From an uncultured Phenylobacterium sp. (GTDB lineage Bacteria > Pseudomonadota > Alphaproteobacteria > Caulobacterales > Caulobacteraceae), in the NCBI GenBank assembly GCA_945952175.1, contig CAMFHW010000194.1:1-7528 (forward strand): 7,528 nt of DNA. The letters are read 5' to 3'. The notes under the pieces are model-generated. The model saw nothing but the letters and a program-made list of their open reading frames with translations, was not told where the DNA came from and ran no database searches. How positions within the stretch are numbered: the first letter of the stretch is position 1; the number at the start of each line of letters is the position of its first letter. The position numbers and the translations under genes were made by a program. Shown in pieces: positions 1 to 6,270 of the stretch.

Positions 1-435
1 GATGCCATGGCGCGTGAAGACGCCGGCGGCGTTGGTGCCGGGCGCGAAGCGCATGACCAAGAGGTCCTCGCGCTCGTGCTTGTAGAAGCCGGCCCGGCCG
101 GTGGCGAGTTCGACGCCGGGGATCGGCGGCATCTTCGGGAACGGCATGGCGAGCGGCGAAACCGGCAGGGCGCCCTTGGCGGGCTGAGCGGCGGCCTTGA
201 CCGGCTCATCCTCGAACTGGCGGGAGTTCTTGTCGGCGCGCTTCAGCGCCGCGCGCTTCAGCGTCGAGGTCAGCGGGTCGAGCGCGCGCTCGATGGTGTG
301 GGCCACGGCCTCGACCGGCTTCACCGCCGCTTCCAGAGCCATGGTGGCGGGGGTCTTGGCCCTGGGCGCCGACGGCCTGGCGTCGGTCTTCTTCGCGGCG
401 GGCTTGCCGCCCTTGGAGGTGGGGGCTCGGGTCAC
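1..435 (-). CDS. argJ: Arginine biosynthesis bifunctional protein ArgJ, N-terminal part (cut by window edge)
   Basis: ArgJ moves the acetyl group from N-acetylornithine to glutamate (ornithine acetyltransferase) and in many bacteria also makes N-acetylglutamate from acetyl-CoA, in the cytoplasm. The first 145 codons are visible with no stop. From about residue 92 the frame reads VSPLAMPFPKMPPIPGVELA, then GFYKHEREDLLVMRFAPGT and AGVFTRHG, which is the characteristic ArgJ N-terminus. The self-cleavage site and active-site Thr lie outside the window. Residues 1-91 are an extra Lys/Ala/Pro-rich region that typical ArgJ proteins lack. The GTG start at 435-433 overlaps the TGA of the upstream parvulin gene (GTGA) and has AAGG 10 nt upstream, so the two genes are probably translationally coupled. 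An ATG at codon 32 is an alternative start but has no visible Shine-Dalgarno. The family is near certain; the start is moderately so. Confidence 0.9.
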   Translation of the reverse strand, partial: MTRAPTSKGGKPAAKKTDARPSAPRAKTPATMALEAAVKPVEAVAHTIERALDPLTSTLKRAALKRADKNSRQFEDEPVKAAAQPAKGALPVSPLAMPFPKMPPIPGVELATGRAGFYKHEREDLLVMRFAPGTNAAGVFTRHGI

Positions 436-1409
436 GGCTTCACCGCCTTGGCTGCGGGTTGGGAGCTCGCGCCGGGGGCGGCCGGCGGCGGGGTCTGGGC
501 AGGGGCGCTGGCGGGCTCCTTGGGAGCGCCGGGCACGTCCTGGGCGGGCTTGATCAGCACCTGGACCTTGGAGCGGCCCCGGAGCTTTTCCAGCAGGTCG
601 CGGACCTGGTCATAGGTGAGGAAGCGCACGATCTGCGGCCGGGCGGCCTCGAGCGTGATCGGCTGCTCCATGCGCCGGTCCTCGACCTTGACGAGGGCCC
701 AGCCGCCGTCGGTCTGGAACGGACCGACAACCTGCCCCGCCTTGGCGACCTTGAGGTTGGCCTCGTAGGCCTGGGGCATGACGTCGGTGGTGAAGTAGCC
801 GAGGTCGCCGCCGTTGAAGCGGGTCGCCGCGTCGGTGGAACGCTCCATGGCCAGGGCCTCGAAGGAGGCGCCGGTGGCGAGCAGCTTCTTGACCGCCTCG
901 GCTTCGGCCTGGTTCGCAAGGACGATCTGGCGGGCGTGAATCTCTTCCGACTGCTTCGCGAGCTTGAGCTGCTCCTGGTAGAGGCCGCGGATCGCGTTCT
1001 CGTTGACGGCGTCGGACACCGTGCCCTCGACCAGCAGGTCGCCGAGGATGCGCTCGCGGGCGGCGGCGAGGCGGCGTTGGGCCGCGGGGTCCTTGTCGAG
1101 CTTGCGTTTCAGCGCCTCCGCGGCCAGCAGCTTCTGGTCGACCACCTCGTCCATCACCCGGCGGAACAGGTCGGAGGAGACGTCCAGCGGCTCGCCTTCC
1201 CCGATCAGCCCCTGGGCCACGGCTTCGCGCTTGACGTCGGAGGCCCAGACGGTCTTGCCATCGACGCGGGCGACGGCGGTGTCGCCCGGCTCGGGCGGAC
1301 GTTCGGCCCCGCCCCGCCCCTGGCAGGACGCCAGCACCACGCAGACGCACATGGCGGCGACGACTTTGCCGACAAGGCCTGGAATGCGGGTGAAACTCGC
1401 CTGCGCCAT
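432..1409 (-). CDS. Parvulin-type peptidyl-prolyl cis-trans isomerase, probable lipoprotein
   Basis: This is a predicted periplasmic folding factor that isomerises Xaa-Pro bonds in exported proteins. With the start at 1409 it has 325 residues. Residues 1-29 form a lipoprotein signal: basic n-region, hydrophobic VVAAMCVCVV, and lipobox LASC with Cys29 as the expected lipidated residue. Residues about 40-150 form a helical SurA/PpiC-like N-terminal region (VMDEVVDQKLLAAEALKRKL). The parvulin domain spans about 154-250, with EEIHARQIVL at its first strand, GGDLGYF at 200-206, and GPFQTDGGWALVKVEDR near the end. The C-terminal tail (about 287-325) is Pro/Ala-rich and probably disordered. The frame is open to an ATG at 1463 (343 residues), but only the ATG at 1409 puts the signal peptide at the N-terminus and has GAGG at 9 nt. 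The gene overlaps argJ by 4 nt and is divergent from the thiolase. The family is clear; lipidation is inferred from the motif. Confidence 0.9.
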   Translation of the reverse strand: MAQASFTRIPGLVGKVVAAMCVCVVLASCQGRGGAERPPEPGDTAVARVDGKTVWASDVKREAVAQGLIGEGEPLDVSSDLFRRVMDEVVDQKLLAAEALKRKLDKDPAAQRRLAAARERILGDLLVEGTVSDAVNENAIRGLYQEQLKLAKQSEEIHARQIVLANQAEAEAVKKLLATGASFEALAMERSTDAATRFNGGDLGYFTTDVMPQAYEANLKVAKAGQVVGPFQTDGGWALVKVEDRRMEQPITLEAARPQIVRFLTYDQVRDLLEKLRGRSKVQVLIKPAQDVPGAPKEPASAPAQTPPPAAPGASSQPAAKAVKP

Positions 1410-1552
1410 GCGGCTCGACCTCGACTTGAAAACCGCGCCAGGGCGCTCCGCCTCCCTAGCCATTTACGCGAGGGGATGCAAAGGTCCGCGCCGATCAATC
1501 GCCGCCCAGCCGATCGCATCGGGGCGGGCCATATTCTTGGGAGGATATTTTC
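1410..1552. promoter_or_regulatory. Divergent intergenic region between parvulin and thiolase genes
   Basis: These 143 bases separate two divergent genes, so they should hold a promoter for each. For the parvulin side, the minus strand has TTGCATC, 14 nt, then GCTAGGGA (about 1478-1450), a partial match to the Caulobacter housekeeping pattern TTGACGS-N10-14-GCTANAWC. It would start transcription downstream of the longer parvulin ATG. I see no convincing -35/-10 pair for the thiolase. Its ribosome binding site, GGGAGG at 1539-1544, is strong and lies 8 nt before the ATG at 1553. The promoter role follows from layout; the element assignment is weak. Confidence 0.35.
1419..1422 (-). promoter_or_regulatory. 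Ribosome binding site that decides the parvulin start
   Basis: The minus strand reads GAGG, followed by 9 nt and then the ATG at 1409-1407. The longer in-frame ATG at 1463 is preceded by CATCCCCTCGCGTAA and has no Shine-Dalgarno. This favours the 325-residue protein, which is also the version whose signal peptide starts at the N-terminus. Confidence 0.6.
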
Positions 1553-2725
1553 ATGCGTGAAGCCGTCATCGTTTCCTATGCCCGCACGGGCCTGGCCAAG
1601 TCCGCCCGGGGCGGCTTCAACATGACGCCGACGGTCACCATGGCCGCCCACGCGATCAAGCACGCGGTCGAGAAGTCCGGCGTCGACAAGGGCGCGATCG
1701 AGGACGTGGTCCTGGGCAACGTGGCCCACGGCGGCGGCAATCTGGGCCGCCAGGCGGCGCTGCTGGCCGGCCTGCCGATCACCACCTCGGGCGTGACGGT
1801 GAACCGCTTCTGCTCGTCGGGCCTGCAGACCATCGCCATGGCGGCCAACAACGTGCGCAACGACGGCGCCGACGTGGTCGTGGCCGGCGGCGTGGAATCG
1901 ATCTCGATGCCGAACACCGGCGCGGGCGGCCCGGCCAACTTCGATCCGGAGCTGACCAAGCTCTATCCGGCCATCTTCATGCCGATGATCGACACCGCCG
2001 ACATCGTGGCCAAGCGCTACAATGTCAGCCGCGAGTCCCAGGACGAATACTCGCTGGAAAGCCAGCTGCGCATGGCGGCCGCCCAGCAGTCCGGCAAGTT
2101 CAAGGACGAGATCGTCCCGATGAAGACCAAGATGAAGGTGGTCAACAAGGAGACGAAGGAAGAGACCATCGTCGACTACGTGGTGGACCGCGACGAGTGC
2201 AACCGCCCCGACACCACCCTGGAAGGCCTGCAGAAGCTGGCCCCGGTGAAGGGCGAAGGCAACTTCATCACCGCCGGCAACGCCAGCCAGCTGTCGGACG
2301 GCGCCGCGGCCGTCGTGATCATGGAAGCCAAGGAAGCGGCCCGCCGCAACCTGGAGCCCATGGGCGTCTTCAAGGGCTGGGCCGTCGCCGGCTGCGAGCC
2401 CGACGAAATGGGCATCGGCCCGGTCTTCGCGATCCCGCGCCTGCTGGAACGCCACGGCCTGAAGATCGAGGACATCGACCTGTGGGAGCTGAACGAGGCC
2501 TTCGCCTCGCAGTGCCTCTACAGCCGCGACAAGCTTGGCATCGATCCCGAGAAGTACAACGTCAACGGCGGCTCGATCGCCATCGGCCACCCCTTCGGCA
2601 TGACCGGCGCGCGCCTGGCGGGCCACGTGCTGCAGGAAGGCAAGCGCCGCGGCGCCAAGAACGTCGTCGTCTCGATGTGCATCGGCGGCGGCATGGGCGG
2701 CGCGGGCCTGTTCGAAGTCTTCTAA
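1553..2725 (+). CDS. Thiolase, acetyl-CoA C-acyltransferase/acetyltransferase
   Basis: This cytoplasmic enzyme transfers an acyl group between CoA thioesters. It either splits 3-ketoacyl-CoA in beta-oxidation or condenses two acetyl-CoA molecules. At 390 residues it has the normal thiolase length. All catalytic elements are present: nucleophile Cys87 in NRFCSSGLQ, the NEAF motif at 314-317, His346 in GHPFGMTGAR, and the second Cys376 in CIGGGMGGAG. The C-terminal-half signature GNASQLSDGA is at 242-251. The start is firm, with GGGAGG 8 nt before the ATG and the normal family N-terminus (REAVIVSYARTG). The GHPFGMTGAR form differs from the GHPIGASGAR usual in biosynthetic thiolases, so a degradative FadA-like or broad-specificity role may be more likely, but sequence alone does not fix the direction or chain length. 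The gene stands alone: divergent from the parvulin gene and closed by its own terminator before secA. Confidence 0.96.
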   Translation: MREAVIVSYARTGLAKSARGGFNMTPTVTMAAHAIKHAVEKSGVDKGAIEDVVLGNVAHGGGNLGRQAALLAGLPITTSGVTVNRFCSSGLQTIAMAANNVRNDGADVVVAGGVESISMPNTGAGGPANFDPELTKLYPAIFMPMIDTADIVAKRYNVSRESQDEYSLESQLRMAAAQQSGKFKDEIVPMKTKMKVVNKETKEETIVDYVVDRDECNRPDTTLEGLQKLAPVKGEGNFITAGNASQLSDGAAAVVIMEAKEAARRNLEPMGVFKGWAVAGCEPDEMGIGPVFAIPRLLERHGLKIEDIDLWELNEAFASQCLYSRDKLGIDPEKYNVNGGSIAIGHPFGMTGARLAGHVLQEGKRRGAKNVVVSMCIGGGMGGAGLFEVF

Positions 2726-2730
2726 GATCC

Positions 2731-2756
2731 TTCCTTCCCCACGAGCGGGGGAGGAA
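2731..2756 (+). repeat. Upstream hairpin in the thiolase-secA spacer
   Basis: TTCCTTCCCC (2731-2740) pairs with GGGGGAGGAA (2747-2756) over 10 pairs including one G-U, with loop ACGAGC. It starts 5 nt after the thiolase stop codon. It is followed by AAAAAG rather than a T-run, so it is not itself a classic terminator on this strand. It may protect the 3' end of the thiolase mRNA or belong to a dispersed intergenic repeat. Confidence 0.65.
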
Positions 2757-2763
2757 AAAGATC

Positions 2764-2797
2764 GGGCCCTTCCCTCGCGGGGAGGGCCCTTTTCTTT
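2764..2797 (+). terminator. Intrinsic terminator of the thiolase gene
   Basis: GGGCCCTTCCC (2764-2774) pairs with GGGGAGGGCCC (2779-2789) over 11 pairs with one G-U. The tetraloop is TCGC and the tract TTTTCTTT (2790-2797) follows directly. It has the full form of a rho-independent terminator and separates thiolase transcription from secA. Confidence 0.9.
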
Positions 2798-2832
2798 GGG
2801 CTGGCGGTTAACCCTGGTCACGGCAAGTCGCG

Positions 2833-2860
2833 TTGACACACCCCAGGTGGCTGCTTAAGT
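2833..2860 (+). promoter_or_regulatory. Candidate secA promoter
   Basis: A perfect TTGACA -35 hexamer (2833-2838) is followed after 16 nt by TTAAGT (2855-2860), or after 17 nt by TAAGTC, as a poor -10. The -10 also sits in GCTTAAGTC, which partly resembles the Caulobacter GCTANAWC element. It lies after the thiolase terminator and would give a leader of roughly 90 nt before the secA start. TTAACC hexamers at 2808-2813 and 2914-2919 flank it. The location is persuasive; the -10 is weak. Confidence 0.5.
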
Positions 2861-2954
2861 CTCGCGCGCCCCGAAAAGAGCGGAATTTCCGGGCAGGCGA
2901 AGGCCTGGAAACCTTAACCGCCATTCGTCCCGCCACACATTCCGGACTCCTCAC

Positions 2955-5717
2955 TTGAGCATCTTCCAACGCTTCTTCGGCTCTTCCAACGACCGTAGGG
3001 TCAAGACCCTCACGGCCCGGGTCGCGAAGATCAACGCGCTCGAACCCAAGATGCAGGCGCTGTCGGACGACGACCTGCGCGCCAAGACCCAGGAGTTCAA
3101 GGACCGGCTGGCCAAGGGCGAGACGCTCGACCAGCTGCTCGAAGAGGCCTTCGCCGTGGTGCGCGAGGGCGCCAAGCGCGTGCTGGGCCAGCGGCATTTC
3201 GACGTGCAGCTGGTGGGCGGCATGGTGCTGCATGAGGGCGGCATCTCGGAAATGCGCACCGGCGAGGGCAAGACGCTCGTCGCCACCTCGCCCGTCTATC
3301 TGAACGCCCTGACCGGGAACGGCGTCCACGTCATCACGGTCAACGACTACCTCGCCCAGCTTCACGGCGACTGGATGGGCCAGGTCTATCGCTTCCTCGG
3401 CCTCAGCGTCGGCGTGATCGTGCACGGCCTGAGCCAGGGCCAGCGCAAGGCCGCCTACGAGAGCGACATCACCTACGGCACGAACAACGAGTTCGGTTTC
3501 GACTACCTGCGCGACAACCTGGTCTACGACCCCGAAGAGATGGTCCAGCGGGGCCACAACTTCGTGATCGTCGACGAGGTGGACTCGATCCTGATCGACG
3601 AGGCGCGCACGCCGCTGATCATCTCGGGCCCGACCGAGGACCGCTCCGAGTTCTACAAGACCATCGACCTGGTCATCAAAGAGCTGATCAAGGACCCGAC
3701 CACCTACGACTTCGACGAGAAGCAGCGCCAGGTGGTGCTGACCGAGGACGGCCAGGAGAAGATTGAGGAGGTCCTGGTCGAGGGCGGCCATCTGGCCGAG
3801 GACTCCGCCGGCCTCTATGACGCGGCCAACGTCTCGGTGGTGCACCACGTCAACCAGGCCCTGCGCGCCAACATCCTCTATACGCGCGAGAAGGACTACA
3901 TCGTCCGCGGCGGCGAGGTGATCCTGATCGACGAGTTCACCGGCCGCATGATGCATGGCCGCCGCCTGTCGGAAGGCCTGCACCAGGCCATCGAGGCCAA
4001 GGAAGGCGCCCACATCCAGCCCGAGAACCAGACCCTGGCCTCGGTGACGATCCAGAACTATTTCCGCCTCTATTCGAAGCTGTCCGGCATGACCGGCACC
4101 GCGGCGACCGAGGCCCAGGAATTCGGCGACATCTACAAGATGGACGTGCTGGAGATCCCGACCAATCGCCCGGTGGCGCGGATCGACGACGACGACGAGG
4201 TCTACCGCACCGAGGCCGAGAAGAACCGGGCGATCCTGAAGCAGATCGAGGACTGCTATTCGCGCGGCCAGCCGGTGCTGGTGGGCACGGTGTCGATCGA
4301 GAAGTCCGAGGCCCTGTCGAACCTCCTGCAGGCCCATAGCTTCGAGCGCGACGGCAAGATCGTACGCGGCATCCCGCACAACGTGCTGAACGCCCGCTAC
4401 CATGAGCAGGAAGCCATGATCGTGGCCGACGCCGGCATTCCCGGCGCGGTGACCATCGCCACCAACATGGCCGGCCGCGGCACCGACATCCAGCTGGGCG
4501 GCAACATCGATATGCGCGTCCTGAAGTGGCAGGACGAGCAGCGCGGCCTCGGCATCGAGGTGACGCCCGAGCAGACCCAGGCGCACAAGGTCGAGATCGA
4601 GGAAGACATCCGCGGCCTGAAGGAACAGGCCCTGGCCGCCGGCGGTCTCTACGTGCTGGGCACCGAGCGCCACGAAAGCCGGCGGATCGACAACCAGCTG
4701 CGTGGCCGGACGGGCCGCCAGGGCGACCCGGGGCGTTCGAAGTTCTTCCTGTCCTGCGAGGACGACCTGCTGCGCATCTTCGCCGGCGAGCGCCTGGACT
4801 CGATCATGCGCACCTTCGGCGTCCAGGACGGCGAGGCCATCACCCACAAGTGGCTGAACGGCGCCATCGCCACGGCCCAGAAGCGCGTCGAGCAGCGGAA
4901 CTACGAGATCCGCAAGAACCTGCTCAAGTACGACGACGTCGTGAACGACCAGCGCAAGGCGGTGTTCGAGCAGCGCGCCGAGTTCATGAACGACGCCGAC
5001 CTGTCCGAGGTCGTGGTGGAGATGCGCCAGGACACGGTCGAGGACCTGGTCAACCGCCACCTGCCGCCCAAGGCCTATGCCGAGCAGTGGGATGTCGAGG
5101 GCCTGGACGAGCACGTGAAGAGCCTGCTGGGCCTCGAGCTGCCGATCGCCCAGTGGGCGGCCGAGGAAGGCATCGCCAACGAGGAGATCCAGGACCGGAT
5201 CCAGAAGGCGGCCGACGCCCGCGCCGCCGAGCGCGAGGCGATGATCAGCCCCGAGCAGATGCGCACCATCGAGAAGAGCTTCCTGCTGCAGATGATCGAC
5301 CTGCAGTGGCGCGAGCACCTCTCGCACCTGGACCACCTGCGCAGCGTGATCAGCTTCCGGGCCTACGGCCAGCGCGACCCGCTGAACGAGTACAAGACCG
5401 AAGCCTTCACCCTGTTCGAGAAGCTGCTGGTCGACCTGCGCCAGAACACCACGCGCTGGCTGATGACCGTCGAGTTCCAGTTCGCCGAACCGGAACCGCC
5501 GCCCTCGATGGCGCAGTTCCAGGAGATCCACATGGATCCCCTGACCGGCGAGAACGCCGCCCAGATGGGCGCCCTGCCCGACGGCCTGTCGCCGGAACAG
5601 CGCGAAGCCCTGCCGATCTCCGCCCTGCCGGACGGCTGGGAGAGCACCGGCCGCAACGCCGCCTGTCCCTGCGGCTCGGGCAAGAAGTTCAAGCACTGCC
5701 ACGGCGCCCTGGTCTGA
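2955..5717 (+). CDS. secA: Preprotein translocase ATPase SecA
   Basis: SecA is the motor that pushes unfolded preproteins through the SecYEG channel at the inner membrane. At 920 residues it is full length and intact. Visible elements in order: Walker A TGEGKT at 102-107; Walker B VIVDEVD at 204-210 with DEAR at 215-218, the start of the preprotein-binding region; TNMAGRGTDI in NBD2 (503-512) and QLRGRTGRQGDPG at 581-593; the helical scaffold/wing region, including HLDHLRSVISFRAYGQRDPL (791-810); a Pro-rich linker after about 845; and a C-terminal zinc motif with Cys904, Cys906, Cys915 and His916, which contacts SecB and phospholipid in known SecA proteins. The start is TTG at 2955: MSIFQRFFGSSNDR places the conserved FGSSNDR at the usual distance from the N-terminus. 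The Shine-Dalgarno is poor, with only GGA 8 nt upstream. Confidence 0.98.
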   Translation: MSIFQRFFGSSNDRRVKTLTARVAKINALEPKMQALSDDDLRAKTQEFKDRLAKGETLDQLLEEAFAVVREGAKRVLGQRHFDVQLVGGMVLHEGGISEMRTGEGKTLVATSPVYLNALTGNGVHVITVNDYLAQLHGDWMGQVYRFLGLSVGVIVHGLSQGQRKAAYESDITYGTNNEFGFDYLRDNLVYDPEEMVQRGHNFVIVDEVDSILIDEARTPLIISGPTEDRSEFYKTIDLVIKELIKDPTTYDFDEKQRQVVLTEDGQEKIEEVLVEGGHLAEDSAGLYDAANVSVVHHVNQALRANILYTREKDYIVRGGEVILIDEFTGRMMHGRRLSEGLHQAIEAKEGAHIQPENQTLASVTIQNYFRLYSKLSGMTGTAATEAQEFGDIYKMDVLEIPTNRPVARIDDDDEVYRTEAEKNRAILKQIEDCYSRGQPVLVGTVSIEKSEALSNLLQAHSFERDGKIVRGIPHNVLNARYHEQEAMIVADAGIPGAVTIATNMAGRGTDIQLGGNIDMRVLKWQDEQRGLGIEVTPEQTQAHKVEIEEDIRGLKEQALAAGGLYVLGTERHESRRIDNQLRGRTGRQGDPGRSKFFLSCEDDLLRIFAGERLDSIMRTFGVQDGEAITHKWLNGAIATAQKRVEQRNYEIRKNLLKYDDVVNDQRKAVFEQRAEFMNDADLSEVVVEMRQDTVEDLVNRHLPPKAYAEQWDVEGLDEHVKSLLGLELPIAQWAAEEGIANEEIQDRIQKAADARAAEREAMISPEQMRTIEKSFLLQMIDLQWREHLSHLDHLRSVISFRAYGQRDPLNEYKTEAFTLFEKLLVDLRQNTTRWLMTVEFQFAEPEPPPSMAQFQEIHMDPLTGENAAQMGALPDGLSPEQREALPISALPDGWESTGRNAACPCGSGKKFKHCHGALV

Positions 5718-5726
5718 GGACCAGGG
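5707..5726 (+). terminator. Hairpin over the secA stop codon, possible weak terminator
   Basis: CCCTGGTC (5707-5714) pairs perfectly with GACCAGGG (5719-5726), leaving loop TGAG, which contains the secA TGA. A second palindrome, GGGCCGGCCC, overlaps it at 5725-5734. No T-run follows on either strand, so a classic intrinsic terminator is not supported. It lies between the convergent secA and NTF2-like genes (stop codons 22 nt apart) and could end or stabilise either transcript. Confidence 0.35.
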
Positions 5727-5739
5727 GCCGGCCCGACTC

Positions 5740-6117
5740 TCAGGCCAGCGTGACGAAGAGTTCCGACTCGATCACCCACTGGCCGGTGACCTTCTTCCAG
5801 CAGGCCAGATAGGTCCCCGACATGTCGGGATGGCCGCGCCATTGCGCGGTCCAGGTTCCGGCCTCGGCGGCGCGGCTGGCGGTCGCGTCGAGGCTGACCT
5901 GCGTCGAGGTGCGCACATAGGCGATGAAGGCCGGATCGCGGAACTGGACGGCGAAGGCGTCGAGCACGGCCGAAGTTCCGGAAATTACGGACCCGTCGCC
6001 CGCAATGACGGTGATCGCGGCGTCGAAGAATGGTTTCAGACGCGGCGCATCATGCTGAGCGATGAACTTGTTAGTGAGCTTACGCCTTGCCAGGATTGAA
6101 TTTTCTGGTGTCGTCAT
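5740..6117 (-). CDS. NTF2-like (SnoaL/DUF4440-type) small protein of unknown function
   Basis: This 125-residue protein has the size and pattern of a single NTF2-like cone domain. It shows an N-terminal helix (LARRKLTNKFIAQHDA, about 9-24), the stretch ITVIAGDGSVISGTSAVLDAF (35-55), then strands ending in GTYLACWKKVTGQWVIESEL (101-120). The last segment is typical of the SnoaL/DUF4440 group, in which a polar pocket binds small molecules or acts as a simple enzyme. No signal peptide or membrane segment is seen, so it is probably cytoplasmic. The ATG at 6117 has no clear Shine-Dalgarno, and its first codons are more AT-rich than the rest. It is convergent with secA and divergent from the pilin gene. 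The substrate and pathway cannot be told; the fold assignment is by pattern recognition only. Confidence 0.85.
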   Translation of the reverse strand: MTTPENSILARRKLTNKFIAQHDAPRLKPFFDAAITVIAGDGSVISGTSAVLDAFAVQFRDPAFIAYVRTSTQVSLDATASRAAEAGTWTAQWRGHPDMSGTYLACWKKVTGQWVIESELFVTLA

Positions 6118-6270
6118 AGTTTACACGGCGCCAACAAAGTCTTGGCGAATTGATACTTATGAACAATTCCAATTAACGATTCGATCGAACCGGTTATTTA
6201 CGAAGCTCTACCATTATTTGCGATGTTATGTCGCAGTCCAAGCGGCCATACACGAGAAAAGGATGACCCA
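6118..6270. promoter_or_regulatory. AT-rich divergent regulatory region upstream of the Flp pilin
   Basis: This 153-base spacer between divergent genes is clearly richer in A/T than its surroundings. It holds the palindromes TTCGATCGAA (6180-6189) and AACCGGTT (6188-6195), which share two bases. A GATTC (GANTC, the CcrM methylation motif of Caulobacterales) lies at 6178-6182 and a TTAACG at 6173-6178. TTGATA at 6150-6155 is a possible -35, but no good -10 follows. The pilin ribosome binding site AAGGA (6259-6263) lies 7 nt before the ATG. A regulatory role follows from position and composition; individual factors are not identified. Confidence 0.5.

Noticed and set aside
7..615. Plus-strand frame of 202 codons over the argJ start and parvulin end
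   Set aside because: The minus strand encodes the ArgJ N-terminal motifs here with proper GC3 bias; the plus frame is a shadow.
1426..1460. TTGAAA at 1426-1431 as the thiolase -35
   Set aside because: No acceptable -10 follows at 15-18 nt, so I did not call it as a promoter.
459..1625. 388-codon plus-strand frame opposite the parvulin gene
   Set aside because: It is antisense to a gene with clear signal peptide and parvulin motifs. It is Gly/Leu/Ala/Arg-rich and has no recognisable domain.
1205..2839. 544-codon minus-strand frame across the thiolase and the start of the parvulin gene
   Set aside because: It runs through two real genes in the wrong frame and across the intrinsic terminator. 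Its composition is low-complexity and it has no motifs.
2808..2925. Full CtrA binding site upstream of secA
   Set aside because: The second TTAA at N7 is missing for both TTAACC copies; only half-sites are present.
2808..5702. Very long open frame (964 codons) on the minus strand antiparallel to nearly all of secA
   Set aside because: It mirrors the secA reading frame. In GC-rich genomes with strong GC3 bias, antisense frames often lack stops. Its translation is a biased mix rich in Leu, Val, His, Gly and Asp with no recognisable domain, while secA on the plus strand is unmistakable.
4526..5812. 428-codon plus-strand frame inside secA in another frame
   Set aside because: It is Arg/Pro/Ala-rich as expected for an out-of-frame reading of GC-rich coding DNA, with no ribosome binding site or motif.
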